From: Cyathus striatus
Taxonomy: Eukaryota; Basidiomycota; Agaricomycetes; Agaricales; Nidulariaceae
Assembly: GCA_025738555.1 (NCBI GenBank)
Contig: JAOVFP010000002.1
Span: 2,170,001-2,234,000, forward strand
DNA length: 64,000 nt
Reading direction: 5' to 3'
The stretch's first letter is position 1; each line of letters starts with the position of its first letter. Positions 12,407-23,909 of this stretch are shown here, one piece after another. The position numbers were made by a program, and so were the translations under genes. A model generated the notes under the pieces. It was not told where the DNA came from and did not search any database. It saw only the letters and a program-made list of their open reading frames with translations.

Positions 12407-12872
12407 AAAAAAATTGTTTCAATGATTAGAATATGATATTGCTAGATAATGTGATATGGCTGAATATAAGTATGTGTAAAATAATAATATTGTGACCCCA
12501 GAGTCTAAAATATTTTCATTGTTGTTTGACTATCCTTTTATCATGAATATCTATTTCAGTGCCTACCCAAAGATCCTATTAAACTTGGATTCAGAATGCA
12601 ACATGAACTACCTGCATATGTGCAGTGATAGACTGATAGTAGGCGGGAGGAAGGAATTGGAAAGTGAAGTGCAGTCAATTGGTGCCACAAATCAGTCGGT
12701 GGTGCAGCTTTACTAGATACTGAAATAAATATTTGTGATAAAAGGATAGTCAAACAACAATGAAAATATTTTAGACTCTGGGGTCACAATATTATTATTT
12801 TACACATACTTATATTCAGCCATATCACATTATCTAGCAATATCATATCCTAATCATTGAAACAATTTTTTT
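12407..12872. repeat. large inverted repeat: two 137-bp arms around a 192-bp spacer
   Basis: 12407-12543 and 12736-12872 are reverse complements with a single mismatch by eye. Part of the spacer (ATTGGTGCCACAAATCAGTC, then GCTTTACTAGATA) recurs just outside the palindrome at about 12972-13035. Read as RNA it would form a long, almost perfect hairpin. Confidence 0.9.
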
Positions 12873-13237
12873 GAGGAGAAACAAACATAGGTGAGGTAAA
12901 AATAAAGAAAATGTGCTTATTATTAAGCACAACATATGGAAGTTGAATATGTGGCTAAATGATAGGCAGAAGAATTGGTGCCACAAATCAGTCAGTGGTG
13001 GAGCCAAGCAGACAACAAGCAGAGCTTTACTAGATATGGGGCCTGGGACTTTGATCATATTCTCATCAAAATGAGAAAATGTCTCATATTATTTTGCTGA
13101 ACTGACTCTTAAATATTTTACAGTAACATTCATGAAGTACTACACCATCTCCTCATAAAGCTTTTGTGAAAATTGGGGCAGGAAGTAAAGAGTTATGATG
13201 ACATCATGTTTTTTCTGTCATGTTTGATAGTTGTATA

Positions 13238-13521
13238 CTGTAGTACTGGATGATTTCGACCACTTGTTCACACTCAGGGGAGTGTGATGGAAAATTTGGT
13301 TTGGCCAAGTGTTCAAGCCTGAAATTAATGTGTGACATGGGGAAGAACTGTTCATACCTGTACAGATGCCCGGCATGGGTGAAATTTTTTGGCTAAGTAA
13401 GCGCCATATTTCTCTCAAACTACTGTTCATGGCAGCCTGTGACATGTGACAAATGTGCTCAAGTGTTCTGTTCAAAGGCCCTGCATGACGCATGACTGAA
13501 CACTTGGTCAAAATAGTACAG
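13238..13521. mobile_element. TA-flanked MITE, shorter diverged relative
   Basis: The inverted ends are imperfect (CTGTAGTACTGG then TTCGACCACTTGTTCA, against TGAACACTTGGTCAAAATAG then TACAG) and are flanked by TA at 13236-13237 and 13522-13523. The length is 284 bp. The terminal CTGTA and the internal GTGAC motifs tie it to the MITEs at 284, 10962 and 11335. Confidence 0.6.
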
Positions 13522-13529
13522 TATAAAGT

Positions 13530-14560
13530 ACTAGGGCCAGCAAGCGGCAAAGCCCACTACTTACCAGTACTTTCCACCCACCCACCTATACACATATACT
13601 CCATGTGTAGTACACATTTCCATGTGAACTACATGTGTACTTCACAAAAATACACTTAATTGTAAAATTTCCACATGCACTTCACCTAATTCCACATGAA
13701 GTACATGTGAATTCCACTTCTTAAAAAACTTCATTCAGAAGGCGAATTTAGCTATGAAGAAAGTGAACTACATATTAAATTGTACATGTGGAATCCATGT
13801 GTACTTCACTCAAAACATTTAAAATAATAGTTTATTTAAAACTATTTAAATACATTTATTATTATTTAATAATAGTAGTCACATGATCACATGCCCTTCC
13901 CACTCATTGTTCCCCCACCCCTCCACCCCGGTTGCTCGTTGTCGCCAATGCTCTCCCCCTTCGCTATCACTGTCTCTCCCTCTCCCCCCCCCCCAATGCA
14001 CTATGTGTGCTCGCTGTCATTTAAGATTAAGATAATCTAAGGTGCTAACAGGAATCGACTTTGTTCGTGTTACAACACCTGAGTGTCAGGAAATATTTAG
14101 TGAGGATATTCTTGGGAATTTGGTGGATGGTCTTGTACAGCAAGAGCTGTATAATTTGTATGAAACTGAGTGTGAAGGATATTGTACAGCAAAGGCTGTA
14201 TACAATGTCAAGTATAATGAAAGGGGTATAGTACACACTATAAACCTAATGCTATTTATAATGTGTATGTTGTATAGATCAATGTTAAACTTGCTTAGAA
14301 CTTGACCTATGATCTGCTTCTTATTCTGTTACTGTTACTCTGACTGTGACTGTGACTTCTGACTAATACTGTGACTGTTACTAATACTATTTCTGACTGG
14401 ACTGGCTGTACTGATAAATTGTACTAATAACTGATGACTAATGACAAATGGGTGAGACTACTGGGGGGTGGGTAGCTATCTATCTACTGCCAAACTGCCC
14501 TCCTTATATACCTTTTCCCAACCTGCTTAGTAATCCAATTCCCACTCTACCATCCTACAT
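13530..14560. other. non-coding stretch with short palindromic and microsatellite repeats
   Basis: 13590-13815 is dense in ACATGTG/CACATG words. 14310-14400 is a degenerate CTGTTA/TGACTG microsatellite. The frame at 14042-14305 has an internal duplication (GTACAGCAAGAGCTGTAT and GTACAGCAAAGGCTGTAT) and is not convincing as a gene. The 14.08-14.55 kb part could be an LTR remnant (TGTCAGGAA-like start), but no partner was seen. Confidence 0.35.
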
Positions 14561-14960
14561 TGTTCTCCAAAATGAGTAGTGTGCAAGTGTAGATTTTAGA
14601 TCTGAGGCTGTACAGGACAATGGTATTTGAGGGTTAGTCAGCAGAGAACAATAGCTTATGTTAGAACAATGTGTAATGAATTGCATTGTTCTAAATAAAG
14701 AGTTGCATTGTTCTGGACAAGAACAATAGGAGTCCATTTATATAACAATGGAGTAGTGAACAATAGATACCTATCTGCCATTGTGTAAACAATGGCAGTG
14801 AAAACAATGGAGTCATATATAAATAGTTTCACATTGTCTCTGAACAATGGGTAAAGAGTACAATGTAGTTCATTTATTATGAACAATAGGATTGATAACA
14901 ATGGAGTTGTATATAAATAGTTTTCTCATTGTCTTTATACAATGGATGAATAACACAATG
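14560..14960. repeat. array of ACAATG/CATTGT words
   Basis: More than fifteen ACAATG or CATTGT hexamers, mostly as AACAATGG or GCATTGTTC, recur every 15-35 bp on both strands. The minus frames 14555-14737 and 14656-14901 are by-products. Confidence 0.6.
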
Positions 14961-15239
14961 AAAGAGTGTCATATTATCCTTTGTTAGTGCATTGTTTGTG
15001 CAAGTGATTAATTATTGATATGTGTATGATGTTTAATGGTGATTTAGGGTTATTTGTTCATGTAAGGTATTGGTTTGTTCATGTATAGTATTGGGTATAT
15101 TTGATTAGTAGTGTATTGTATCATGTGATGGTGTGAAGTATTCAGTCATGTGACATGACTGTGCAATTTCTTTAATTGTGGTATACAGTGCGTTTGCATG
15201 CATTATATATAATCAAAAATCATGCCTGACATCACTGTC

Positions 15240-15615
15240 ATCCTGCTGTTCCCGCCCTACACACTTGTCATTGTTGTGCAGTTTGTGCCCTCCACCCTCA
15301 TTGTTTCCCGCCTTTCCCACTTTCATGCGTGTCGTTCCTGTCCATTCCCGCCCTCCGCACTCATTCCCCACCTCTCCTGCCCTCCACACATGTCATTCTC
15401 CACTGTTCCCACCCTCCACACTCGTTGTCATCCTGCCGCTCCCATCCTTCACACTCGTCATGTCCCAGCTTTCCCACTCTCCACACATGTCGCTCCCCAC
15501 CATTCCCGCCCTTTACACTCATCATGTCCCCCCATTCCTGCCCTCCACATGTGTTGTTTCTCACTGTTCCCACCCTCCGCACTTGTCATTGTTCCCCCTC
15601 TGCCCCTCCTACCCT
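15240..15615. repeat. C-rich minisatellite, unit about 33-36 bp
   Basis: About ten imperfect copies of a unit like CCCGCCCTCCACACNNGTCAT followed by TGTTCCC. All three plus frames stay open across it, yielding repetitive Pro/His/Ser peptides, so the long frames here (15178-15742) are artefacts of the repeat. Confidence 0.7.
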
Positions 15616-15735
15616 GTGCACATGGCCCTCCTGCCTTTTTCATGATGTCTTGCTTTGGGTTTACCCCCTTGATAGGGGAGAGAGCGAGAGGGGTAGATAT
15701 AGTAGTATGTATAATCATGTAGTTAACAACCCAAG

Positions 15736-15860
15736 TGTTTAGTATATCCTGTAGTTGGGTACCTATTAATTTCGAGTTATTCATTGATTTTTTCATTGAT
15801 TCACACATGAACAGGACTCATGATTTCTCATTGAGCTTGTAAATAAATGATTGAGCTTGT
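15736..15860. repeat. dispersed repeat with ATTGATTT tail (copy 1)
   Basis: TTTAGTATATCCTGTAGTTG and TTTCGAGTTATTCATTGATT recur at 51726-51790, each followed by a run of CATTGATTT words. Confidence 0.6.
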
Positions 15861-16097
15861 TTGATTGATTTCAAGCTGTCGAGGCTCCTCGGTTCTGATC
15901 AATCAGAATGACAGCCATGACTCAGAGCAGAGATAATTTGTGTTGGTCATGGGAGGTGTCGGAATAGTGGTGGGCACTGGGTCATCATATAGAGCATTTG
16001 GAAGAGTTCTTGGGTGTGTGTGTTGCAATGACTGTAGGGACTCTGGAGATGACCAGAGAAGTTGAAGGTAGGATCATTAGTGAAAGCCTCTCATCTA

Positions 16098-16286
16098 TAG
16101 TGATGAGCAAGGGGTACAGTGTACCCTGGGGGTCCATGGGTAGGGTCCAAGAGGGGTGGGGGTAAGGGTCCAGATTTTTCAGAAATGAAAATACCCCTAC
16201 CCCTGGCAAGGGTCCAGGGGTATTATTAATGTAAATACTGAAAATCCTCACCTGATACCCTGGGAGTATACCCCTGCTCATCACTA
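16098..16286. mobile_element. 189-bp MITE at the left end of the hAT-like element
   Basis: Inverted ends TAGTGATGAGCAAGGGGTAC and GTATACCCCTGCTCATCACTA delimit a miniature element that occupies the left terminus of the larger one. It contains GGGTCCAGGGG and CCCCTACCCC blocks. A separate target duplication for it was not found, so it may have captured or replaced the original left end. Confidence 0.55.
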
Positions 16287-17404
16287 CAGGACCCCCAAAA
16301 TCTCCTATAAAGGCCTGATCCCATTTCAGACAAATTTGCAGCCATCAGGCTGCCAGGCCAGATCCAAAATGGACATTTTTGGGCCAAAATTGACAAAATG
16401 GCTGAGTTGTTTTGAGGACATTTTTGTGCCAAATGGTGAAGGTCAGATCTGATATGAGGACAAATATGCCTTTGTGGACTAGCAGTTATGAGCATGGTAA
16501 AATTTAGAGTGAAAGCAAATTTAAGTACTGAGTTACAATTTTGTTACTGGGTTCAAATCCCACTGTAATGGATACATTTATTGGATTGGATATAACACAT
16601 GTTTCTGACATAATTGATGATGAGTAGGCTGATATCCAAGGACTATGTGAATATACATACTGCCATTCACAGAGCATCTTTCAAGCTACTTGAACTGCAA
16701 ATCAACACGAAGCCCTCTCAATTGTGAGTTACCTTCTAAACAGATTCGACATTTCAGACCTCCTCCAATGCTGACTCAAACATCAAACCAAACACACTGT
16801 GAAAGCTGTTCGTATACAGTGTGATATCTCTGAAAACAATTCCAAACCTGAAGAAACTTCTATGTGCAAAGAACTTGTGTGTCAATTTTATGAGATCCTC
16901 CAAGAGCAACAAGGTTCAGGTCTTACAACAGGGAAAGGTCATGAAACTCACACCCAAGCACATACCAGTAGCAAGGGTGGATCAAAGGCAGTAACTGGGA
17001 ATGCAGCAAATGCACGACTAGCAGCAAAGGAAAGAAGATAATGTCTAAGTAGTACATATATATATATATATCCTTGCTACATGCCTTCAACATTGCCAAT
17101 GCTCATTCTATATCGATATTTTCATTGCTTTAAGCCCCCTTCTTGTTTACTCACATAAAAGTGTTGCAGCATGATAGTGTTGCAGCTAGAAAAAAATTTG
17201 ACCAAAATTTGATGCCAGATCCCATTTTTGGACATTTTTGAGGGTCTGGAGAGGCCTGAGGTGAATTTCAGACAAATTTCCGGAAATTTTGGAGGCCTGA
17301 TCCACTTTGGACAAATTTGGCCTCAGCTGGCCAAAATCCATGGGGACAAATCACCCTGTTCTGGGATCAGGCCTTCATAGGAGATTTCAGGGGTCCTATC
17401 ACTA
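16098..17404. mobile_element. hAT-like non-autonomous element with 8-bp target duplication
   Basis: The 1,307-bp element begins TAGTGATGAGC and ends TCCTATCACTA. It is flanked by identical 8-bp direct repeats CTCATCTA (16090-16097 and 17405-17412), the hAT size. A long inner inverted repeat (about 16287-16322 against 17358-17395, AATCTCCTATAAAGGCCTGA-type) defines a second, more internal end pair. The plus frame at 16799-17041 has no recognisable domain, so the element is presumably mobilised in trans. Confidence 0.75.
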
Positions 17405-17412
17405 CTCATCTA

Positions 17413-17643
17413 TGTGCCCAAGCTAATTCTTCTTAGTCCACCTCTTCTCTCAATGTAGTTGAGGCCTGTGAATGTGACAGCACTTGTTAGTGGGAATAAT
17501 GAACAAAACATATAACAAGGCACTGGTGGTAAGTGTTGGCCTGAATTGTGAATCTGTAGAGAATGTAACAAGCTAGTAAGATTTATTCACTGTTCTTGGG
17601 TTGTTTGAATCATCAGCTTAAATTGACTTTGTGTGTAGCACAT
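17413..17643. other. short spacer without features
   Basis: Nothing recognisable between the hAT-like element and the next target duplication. Confidence 0.4.
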
Positions 17644-17652
17644 ACAAAGTAT

Positions 17653-17950
17653 CAGGCTCCTAAAACCAGCACTCTCATATCTCACAACAACCTCCTTAGG
17701 TAAACAAGGGCAAATAAACCTAAGGAGGTTGTGCTCGATAGAGTGGCTGGCATAATTGGTCACTGAAGTTTCCCCGCGGACCCTTTCCATCAACAGGGAA
17801 ATTGACGGCAGGGCACGCCACATTCCCACCTCATACCTATGTACTTGTGCCCATGAACACCAATTATCTACAATTATTTGAGCCTCATGCCCTCCGTGTA
17901 CTTATTCTCAAATGCACAAATAGTTTAATTTTGATCTTTCTTTGTTGATT
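17653..17950 (+). repeat. left TIR of the long-TIR element
   Basis: Matches 25125-25433 in reverse complement. It lacks about 18 bp (TATTTGCTTAAGGCAAAT-like) that the other three TIR copies keep inside the hairpin. Confidence 0.85.
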
Positions 17951-17998
17951 ACAGTAATAGTATTTGTATTATGAAGTAATAAAATACAAGCCTTACAC

Positions 17999-18100
17999 CC
18001 GTGCTTCGCTACGGGGCCCTACGGGCCAGGGGCCTGTCGGCCCCCCCCTCTGCTTTGCACGGGCGATGGCTTGCTGGGGGGCTGCGCCCCCCAGACCCCC
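17999..18100 (-). other. Helitron 3' GC-rich hairpins
   Basis: Two stem-loops: 17999-18016 (CCCGT...ACGGG) and about 18075-18100 (GGGGGGCTGCGCCCCCC). The first lies about 10 bp from the inferred terminus and is the likely rolling-circle termination signal. Confidence 0.55.
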
Positions 18101-18204
18101 TGCTTCTTCATCCCAGTTCCTTACTCTTCTTATTCCTATTTAAATCATGTACATACATATTCATTACATACTCATATCAATCATATACAATATAATATTC
18201 ATAT

Positions 18205-21200
18205 TTAGTCCAGTAGCACTTCAGGGTATACTATATTTTTGGTAATAGCTTCTTCACTCCTTTCATCCCAAATAGCTTTGATATTACTAACTGATGTCAC
18301 CCGAGACACTCCCACATAAAACTGTCCATGTGTAAACACAGCATTTCTGAGATCCAGACCAACATGTCGAACAGACTGTCCTTGTGCCTTGTTGATTGTC
18401 ATTACAAAAGCAAGTCGCAAAGGAAACTGATGCCGACAAAACCTGAAAGGAACTTGAGTTGATGTTGGCTCAATCTTCATTCTTGGTACAAATACAGTGG
18501 ATCCCTTCTTCTCTCCAGTCAATAATCGGACTTCTATCACTCGGTTCCGCATTTGTGTAACAATTCCACGGCTGCCATTGCATACTCCATCAAGTACACT
18601 CAAGTTTCGAAGTACCATTACTGGACATCCTATCTTCAATTCCAATTGAGCCAATGGTAATCCTGAGCAGTTAATTGTGTTGAGATATTCCACAGAGTAA
18701 AGAAGATCTCCTCCTCCTCCATTATTTTCTGGAAGACTATCTGCACTGTGCAATATTGATACTTCACCTGGAAATGTAGATAGAATCTTCTTATTCAGAA
18801 TATCCACATCATCATTGCGACTTGAAAGAATTGTTCTCTCTGCATAATATTCATCTGGCTTAGCTTCTACTGAATCAAGTCCAGGATAGATTGTTGAAAT
18901 TAATGAATCCACAGTATTGGAAGGGCACTTGAAATAGTCTGGAAGTTGGATATCATCTCCAGTTGTGTGCAGGCCCTTACCAACATCCAGCTGCCACAGA
19001 GCAAATTCATGTTCTGATGGGTCATTCACATTCAAGTGCATATTTTGTCGCAGGTGAATGACTGAAATGTGATGCCACAGTGCAGATCTCTGAAGACATG
19101 CTCCCACCACTTGAGGTCGGCTTCCACGTACCACCACTGGAAGAATTTGCTGAAAGTCTCCCCCAAAGATGACAGTCAATCCCCCAAAAGGTCGATTATC
19201 TCCACGCAGATCTTTGAAAGTTCGACTCACTGCCTCATGAATATGTCAATGTTGCATAGGTGCCTCATCCCATATTACAGCATCTGCTCTCTGTATCAGC
19301 CGAGCAAGATCAGAGTTCTTTGCTATACTGCACATTGATGATTCATGAATATCAATGGGAATCTTGAAAACAGAGTGAGCAGTTCGGCCTCCCACTATAA
19401 GGAGAGCAGCAATTCCTGATGATGCTACAACAATCACTAACTTTCCCTCCCCCCGAAGGTAATAGCATAGTGTGTTGTACACATAGGTCTTTCCTGTTCC
19501 TCCAGCACCATGCAGAAAGAAGATTTCTCCAGATTTTATCTGAATAGCTTCCACTATACGATCAAAGGCAGCACGCTGGTCCTCATTCAATGTTGGAAGT
19601 CTTGCTTGAGCCAAAGCTTGTTGTTCTGCTTCATTGTATGCATCATACAATGCAATCAATGGATTGTTGTTATTCCTGATGTTGAAATTCCATTCCAGTA
19701 CAGCCCAGTTTCCAGTCACCTGTGGGAATTTTTCCCATGTTGATAGAGTCTTTCCAGAACTGATTAAAATTTTATTAATTAGATAGAGGCCATAATCATA
19801 GATATCATGTTCTGTGGCCTCTGGCATTTCAAATTGAGTTTGAATGGTGTGGCGGAGATCATCACAAATATCATTCTTAAACTGATTCCAGAGAGCCATA
19901 TAATCTGAAGGTCCACAGTCTCGAATAATGGTGACAAATAGACTATGAAGCTGATGGCCAGTTTTCATCTGAGCTGCATCTTGCAAACACTCTCGCCATT
20001 CACCATCATCCTGTAGAAGACCTTTTGCCAAACATGCCTCTCGAAAGGTTGGATATTCAACTCCATCAACAGTGTGCAAGTGAGCAAATGATGTGGCACC
20101 CCTGACTACTGTAAGCAAGGTGCGCAAGTAAAATCATTCTCCAGCATTTGGATGAACAAAATAAGTGCGTCCAATGGCAAAGCCCCTCTGCCGAGGAGTC
20201 CATTTGCGTGTCTCCTTATTCCACACAAATGTATTAGGCATGTCCTGATATAAAACTTCATGTGCTTCTGGATGTTCAATATTGGCCTTAAAGTAAGCAG
20301 TGAGAGTGGAGTCCCTATTAGCAGCTTGCTCAACAGTATCTTGCAAATTAGCATCATTTGGATCAAATGTAATAGATTGCTGATTTGGAAGATGAATGGC
20401 CAGGCGAACAACATTTGGAACTTCATCATGCAAAGTAAAGGCAAACAATCTCCAAACAGCTTCACAGGCAGAGACATAGCGCGCATCCAAATGTTTTGTG
20501 ACCTCATTCTGTTCTCCTGAAAACTCCACAGTGGCACGATCATGGCCTTTGTACACATATTTGTAAATGTATTTGAGAGCTTTAATTGAAGCAATGGATT
20601 CAACATTGATGTGACACTGGTACTTCCATGAGAGATATCGATTGTATGCAACCACCCAGCAGTTATTCACCACCTTGCCCTTTTTAGTTTTGGGTTCATA
20701 GTGTGTAATCTTCCTTCTTTTCAATACTGAATAGGAATCATCTGTTATGATAGTATCATTGCAATAGGGTTTTGGGAACCCTTTAGAGCACTTGCCATCT
20801 TTCATGCATGACTCATTAGTGCCTGGACCACAGGGTGTGTGGATCATAGTTCTCATGATCAAATCATATAGCTCTGGTTCAGTCTCTGGATCAGGAAGTT
20901 CAGCACTGATCATACTGTCAATATCTTCTGGAGTGCGCAACTTGTCCTCAGGAGTCAGAAAAACAATCATATGCATATGGGGTAATCCACGCTTCTGGAA
21001 TTCAATAGTGTGAACATGTGCAACACAACGGCCAAAAATTCCCTCCTTGTAAATATCACGGATAATTTGCTGCTGCATTTGACGAAAGACCCTGACAACA
21101 ATATCAGGCTGATCATTAGGCTGCAATCCTTCAGGTAAGGCACTTTTAACATCCTTATGATTAGGATCCATAGTAACTGTGATAAAGAGATCTGCAGATT

Positions 21201-23367
21201 TAAAGAAGCGATTAACAGCCAAAGCATCCTGACAGTTCTGAAGCATGTATCGGGTACTGCCAGGAAAATTGGAAGGAACAATCACTCTTTGCCCAACTGT
21301 ACTCCCTTCCACATTAGGATTAGCCAGAATAGCATCTGCCAATCCCTGGTAAGTTTCAGCACAAATTTCACTTTGATGGTCCTCAATCCACCGCAAGCGA
21401 CACTGCTCAAGACATGCCCAAGTATCCACAATGTACTCTTGGAAAAGCTTTCTTGTCATAAATTGATGAAGTGCCTGTCCAACTCGTGGATGTATGTAGT
21501 AGCGAAAGTGTTCAGCTTGTGAAATATGTTCACGCTTCTTTGTTGTTGGTGCATCTTCTTCCTCTCCTAGTGCCCTATTGGGCAAATGATCCACATTATC
21601 CACCCGTGCCACACCAAAGTAGGGAATTTTAGGGTACCAACCAAGTTGACCATGTGGCCACATGATTGGATAATGGAATGACCAATATATTGGATTTACT
21701 TCACTAATCCGTGTTAGTGTTCCATCAAGGCGGTACAAAATAATCTCCCAAGGTCCTTCCACCTGATCACCATCTCCAGGAAGAATAGCTGCAATCTCAT
21801 CTGCAGCTGGAACATTATATTGACGTTGATCAGCATTTGGATTAAATTGAATAGAAATGTGGCAGTTTTGATTAGGTTCCATATTGCGAGTGTGCCGATA
21901 TGCCTGCTGATACAATTGCACTCCAGGATGATGACGATAAAGTACATCTTCAATTATTCTCAAGACAGCAGGATCCATGTCATGATTTGCTTCATGAGCA
22001 TTCATTCGATCATTAATTCGATCATCAATTGAAGGTAATTGTGCTCCATCATGAATGTAAAGCTGAGCAAATTTTTTGGGTTCACCTTCGCGAGGTAGAA
22101 GTGATCCAGCATAATGTGACACTCGACCTCCAATTTTGAAAACATATGGGCCTCCTCCATGAATTGAAAGATCCTTATCATAACCCATAGAGGTCATGGC
22201 AAATGTATTGTTGTAGTTCCTAATTCCAGTTTGGAAATCTTTATGACCATCCTTAGCAAGCAGCTCAGTCAACTCAATTGGTGATGGTCCCCAATGTGGA
22301 AGTTTAATTTTTCCACTTAAACAGCAACTTCCAAATTTTGGGAGTAGTATGGTTGATGAAGTTAAGCGTTCAGCTTTCCAATGTAAAGCATCACATTCTG
22401 GACAGACATCAGTGAATGGGCCAAGTGTGAATTTTGGCCAAGCAGGATTAAATGGTCGCCGACCAATAGGAATCTGGGGAGGTGGTGGTGGTGGTGGTGG
22501 TGGAATTGGAGGTGGATGAAAAACTATTGGACGCTGCCATCGGAGAACTATAGGATCTCCCATGGGAGGCTCCATTATAGGAGGCTATGACATGTCTTAG
22601 TACAAAAAGTATTAGAATAATATTGTACACTTACTGGATGGTTTGCATGAATAAATCTAAATAGTGGAAGGGCTTGAGGATGAGCAGGAGCAGGAGCAGG
22701 ATTTTGTGGAAGAACCCGAAATAGAGGAGCAGGAGCAGGAGCAGGATTCCATCAAATATTTGGATTAACTGGAGGTGGAGGAAGGGGAGCAGGACCAATT
22801 TGTCTTACCTATAAAGAACACTTAATTTAGTCCATTAATACTTTTAAAAAGAAACTCACAGGCAGAGGATCAGGAGGTAAAATTGGAGGTATCCATTGAA
22901 TATGTTGAGGGTGATTTGGAGGGTGATTTACTGCAGGATTCCATTGTATAAAATTTGGAACAGGCCTCAATGCAGGAGGGTTAATTGGAGGATTCCATTG
23001 TATATGTGGAGCAGCAGGAGGAGGTGCAGCCACATGAGGAATATTTTGTAGCAGAGGAATATTTTCAACCTGTTGTAAATTTGGAAGGTGGTTGGGAGGG
23101 TATACTGCCTCTCTATTAATTGGAGGAATCCATTGTAAATTTTGAGGATTATCATTTCCTTCTCTTCTCCTTCTACCTCTTCTAACAGGCTCAGGAAAAG
23201 GAAGAAGAGCAGCATGCATTGCCTGCAAATCAGGAGGAAGATATTGGTATACAGGTTCAGGAGGCAGAGGTATACGCCTATTTTCAGGGCTCCCCAAAAC
23301 ACGTGCATCTCGCTCAGCCTGCTGTGCATTTATGCGAGCACATTCAGGTGAGTTGATAGGAGTAGAC
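18205..23367 (-). pseudogene. Helitron Rep/PIF1-helicase protein, interrupted by stop codons
   Basis: The protein combines a HUH-Y2 replication initiator and a PIF1-family helicase. Exons read 23367-22860, 22808-22635 and 22584-18205, with 50-51-bp GT-AG introns; further 5' exons were not resolved. The N-terminus is Pro-rich (repeated PPINxxxxP and QWNP). Numbering from the ATG at 22575, the HUH motif is H533-M-H535 in GLPHMHMIVFL and the Y2 tyrosines lie in KYIYKYVYKGHD (669-675). Helicase motifs follow: Walker A LHGAGGTGKTYV, Walker B VIWDEAPM, motif III VIFGGDFQQILP, motifs V/VI MTINKAQGQS and YVGVSR. In-frame TGA stops occur at 22752-22754, 20134-20136 and 19246-19248. The last two sit where relatives have Arg (AGERFYLR, MQHRH), consistent with CGA to TGA. 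Otherwise the frame is open for about 1,456 codons after 22575, so decay is recent. It cannot make a full-length protein as read. Confidence 0.88.
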
Positions 23368-23825
23368 CTATATATATAAAACATATTAAAACATATACCA
23401 ATGCAAAACAATAATTACTTACATAGAAACCTCAAAAATATATGCTATACTGTGTTCTAAAACAGAGCAGTTATTTGGTCCAGCTGGGCAATTCCAATGA
23501 CACAGAGAAAAAGTGAAATCGGTGGAAACAGTGGTAGTTGAAATGGAGCTACTTCCAAATAGGAAGGGGGGCAACTAAGAACACGCCACACCAATCTCCC
23601 TACACACTGTGCACAGAGAGCGGTCCCAACTCTAATATGAATAGAGCTGCGTAGCAACTGGCAAACACTCGTAGAGAGAGGCCAGGTAGGTAGGACTTCA
23701 CTGTACTTCACCTTGGTCTACTAATTCTCCTGCCACTGTAATGCCTGAGATGGCTGCAGCAAAAACACAATCTCTATTTAAAACACAACTAAATATACTG
23801 CTGGGAAAGCCCAAACAACACAAAG

Positions 23826-23909
23826 GAGCCAGAGAGCCAAAAGCCAGAGTCCAGAGCCAAGAGTCCAAAGTCCAGAGTCCAAGGTCCAAGGTCCAGAGGT
23901 CCAGAAGGG
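23826..23909. repeat. short minisatellite in the Helitron 5' region
   Basis: About eight copies of AGTCCAGAGTCCAA-type units. The surrounding 23.4-24.8 kb has no supported gene and would hold the Helitron promoter and leader. Confidence 0.6.

Noticed and set aside
15178..15742. Three overlapping plus frames up to 166 codons
   Set aside because: All frames are open because of a C-rich minisatellite; the peptides are pure repeat products.
16480..16570. Possible tRNA or SINE head (GGGTTCAAATCCC at about 16548)
   Set aside because: Only a B-box-like stretch is present; no acceptor stem or anticodon arm could be folded.
17587..17829. Open frames in the long TIRs (also 25240-25434, 57440-57643, 58575-58796)
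   Set aside because: They occur in mirrored positions of inverted repeats, differ by frame-breaking changes between copies and match no domain.
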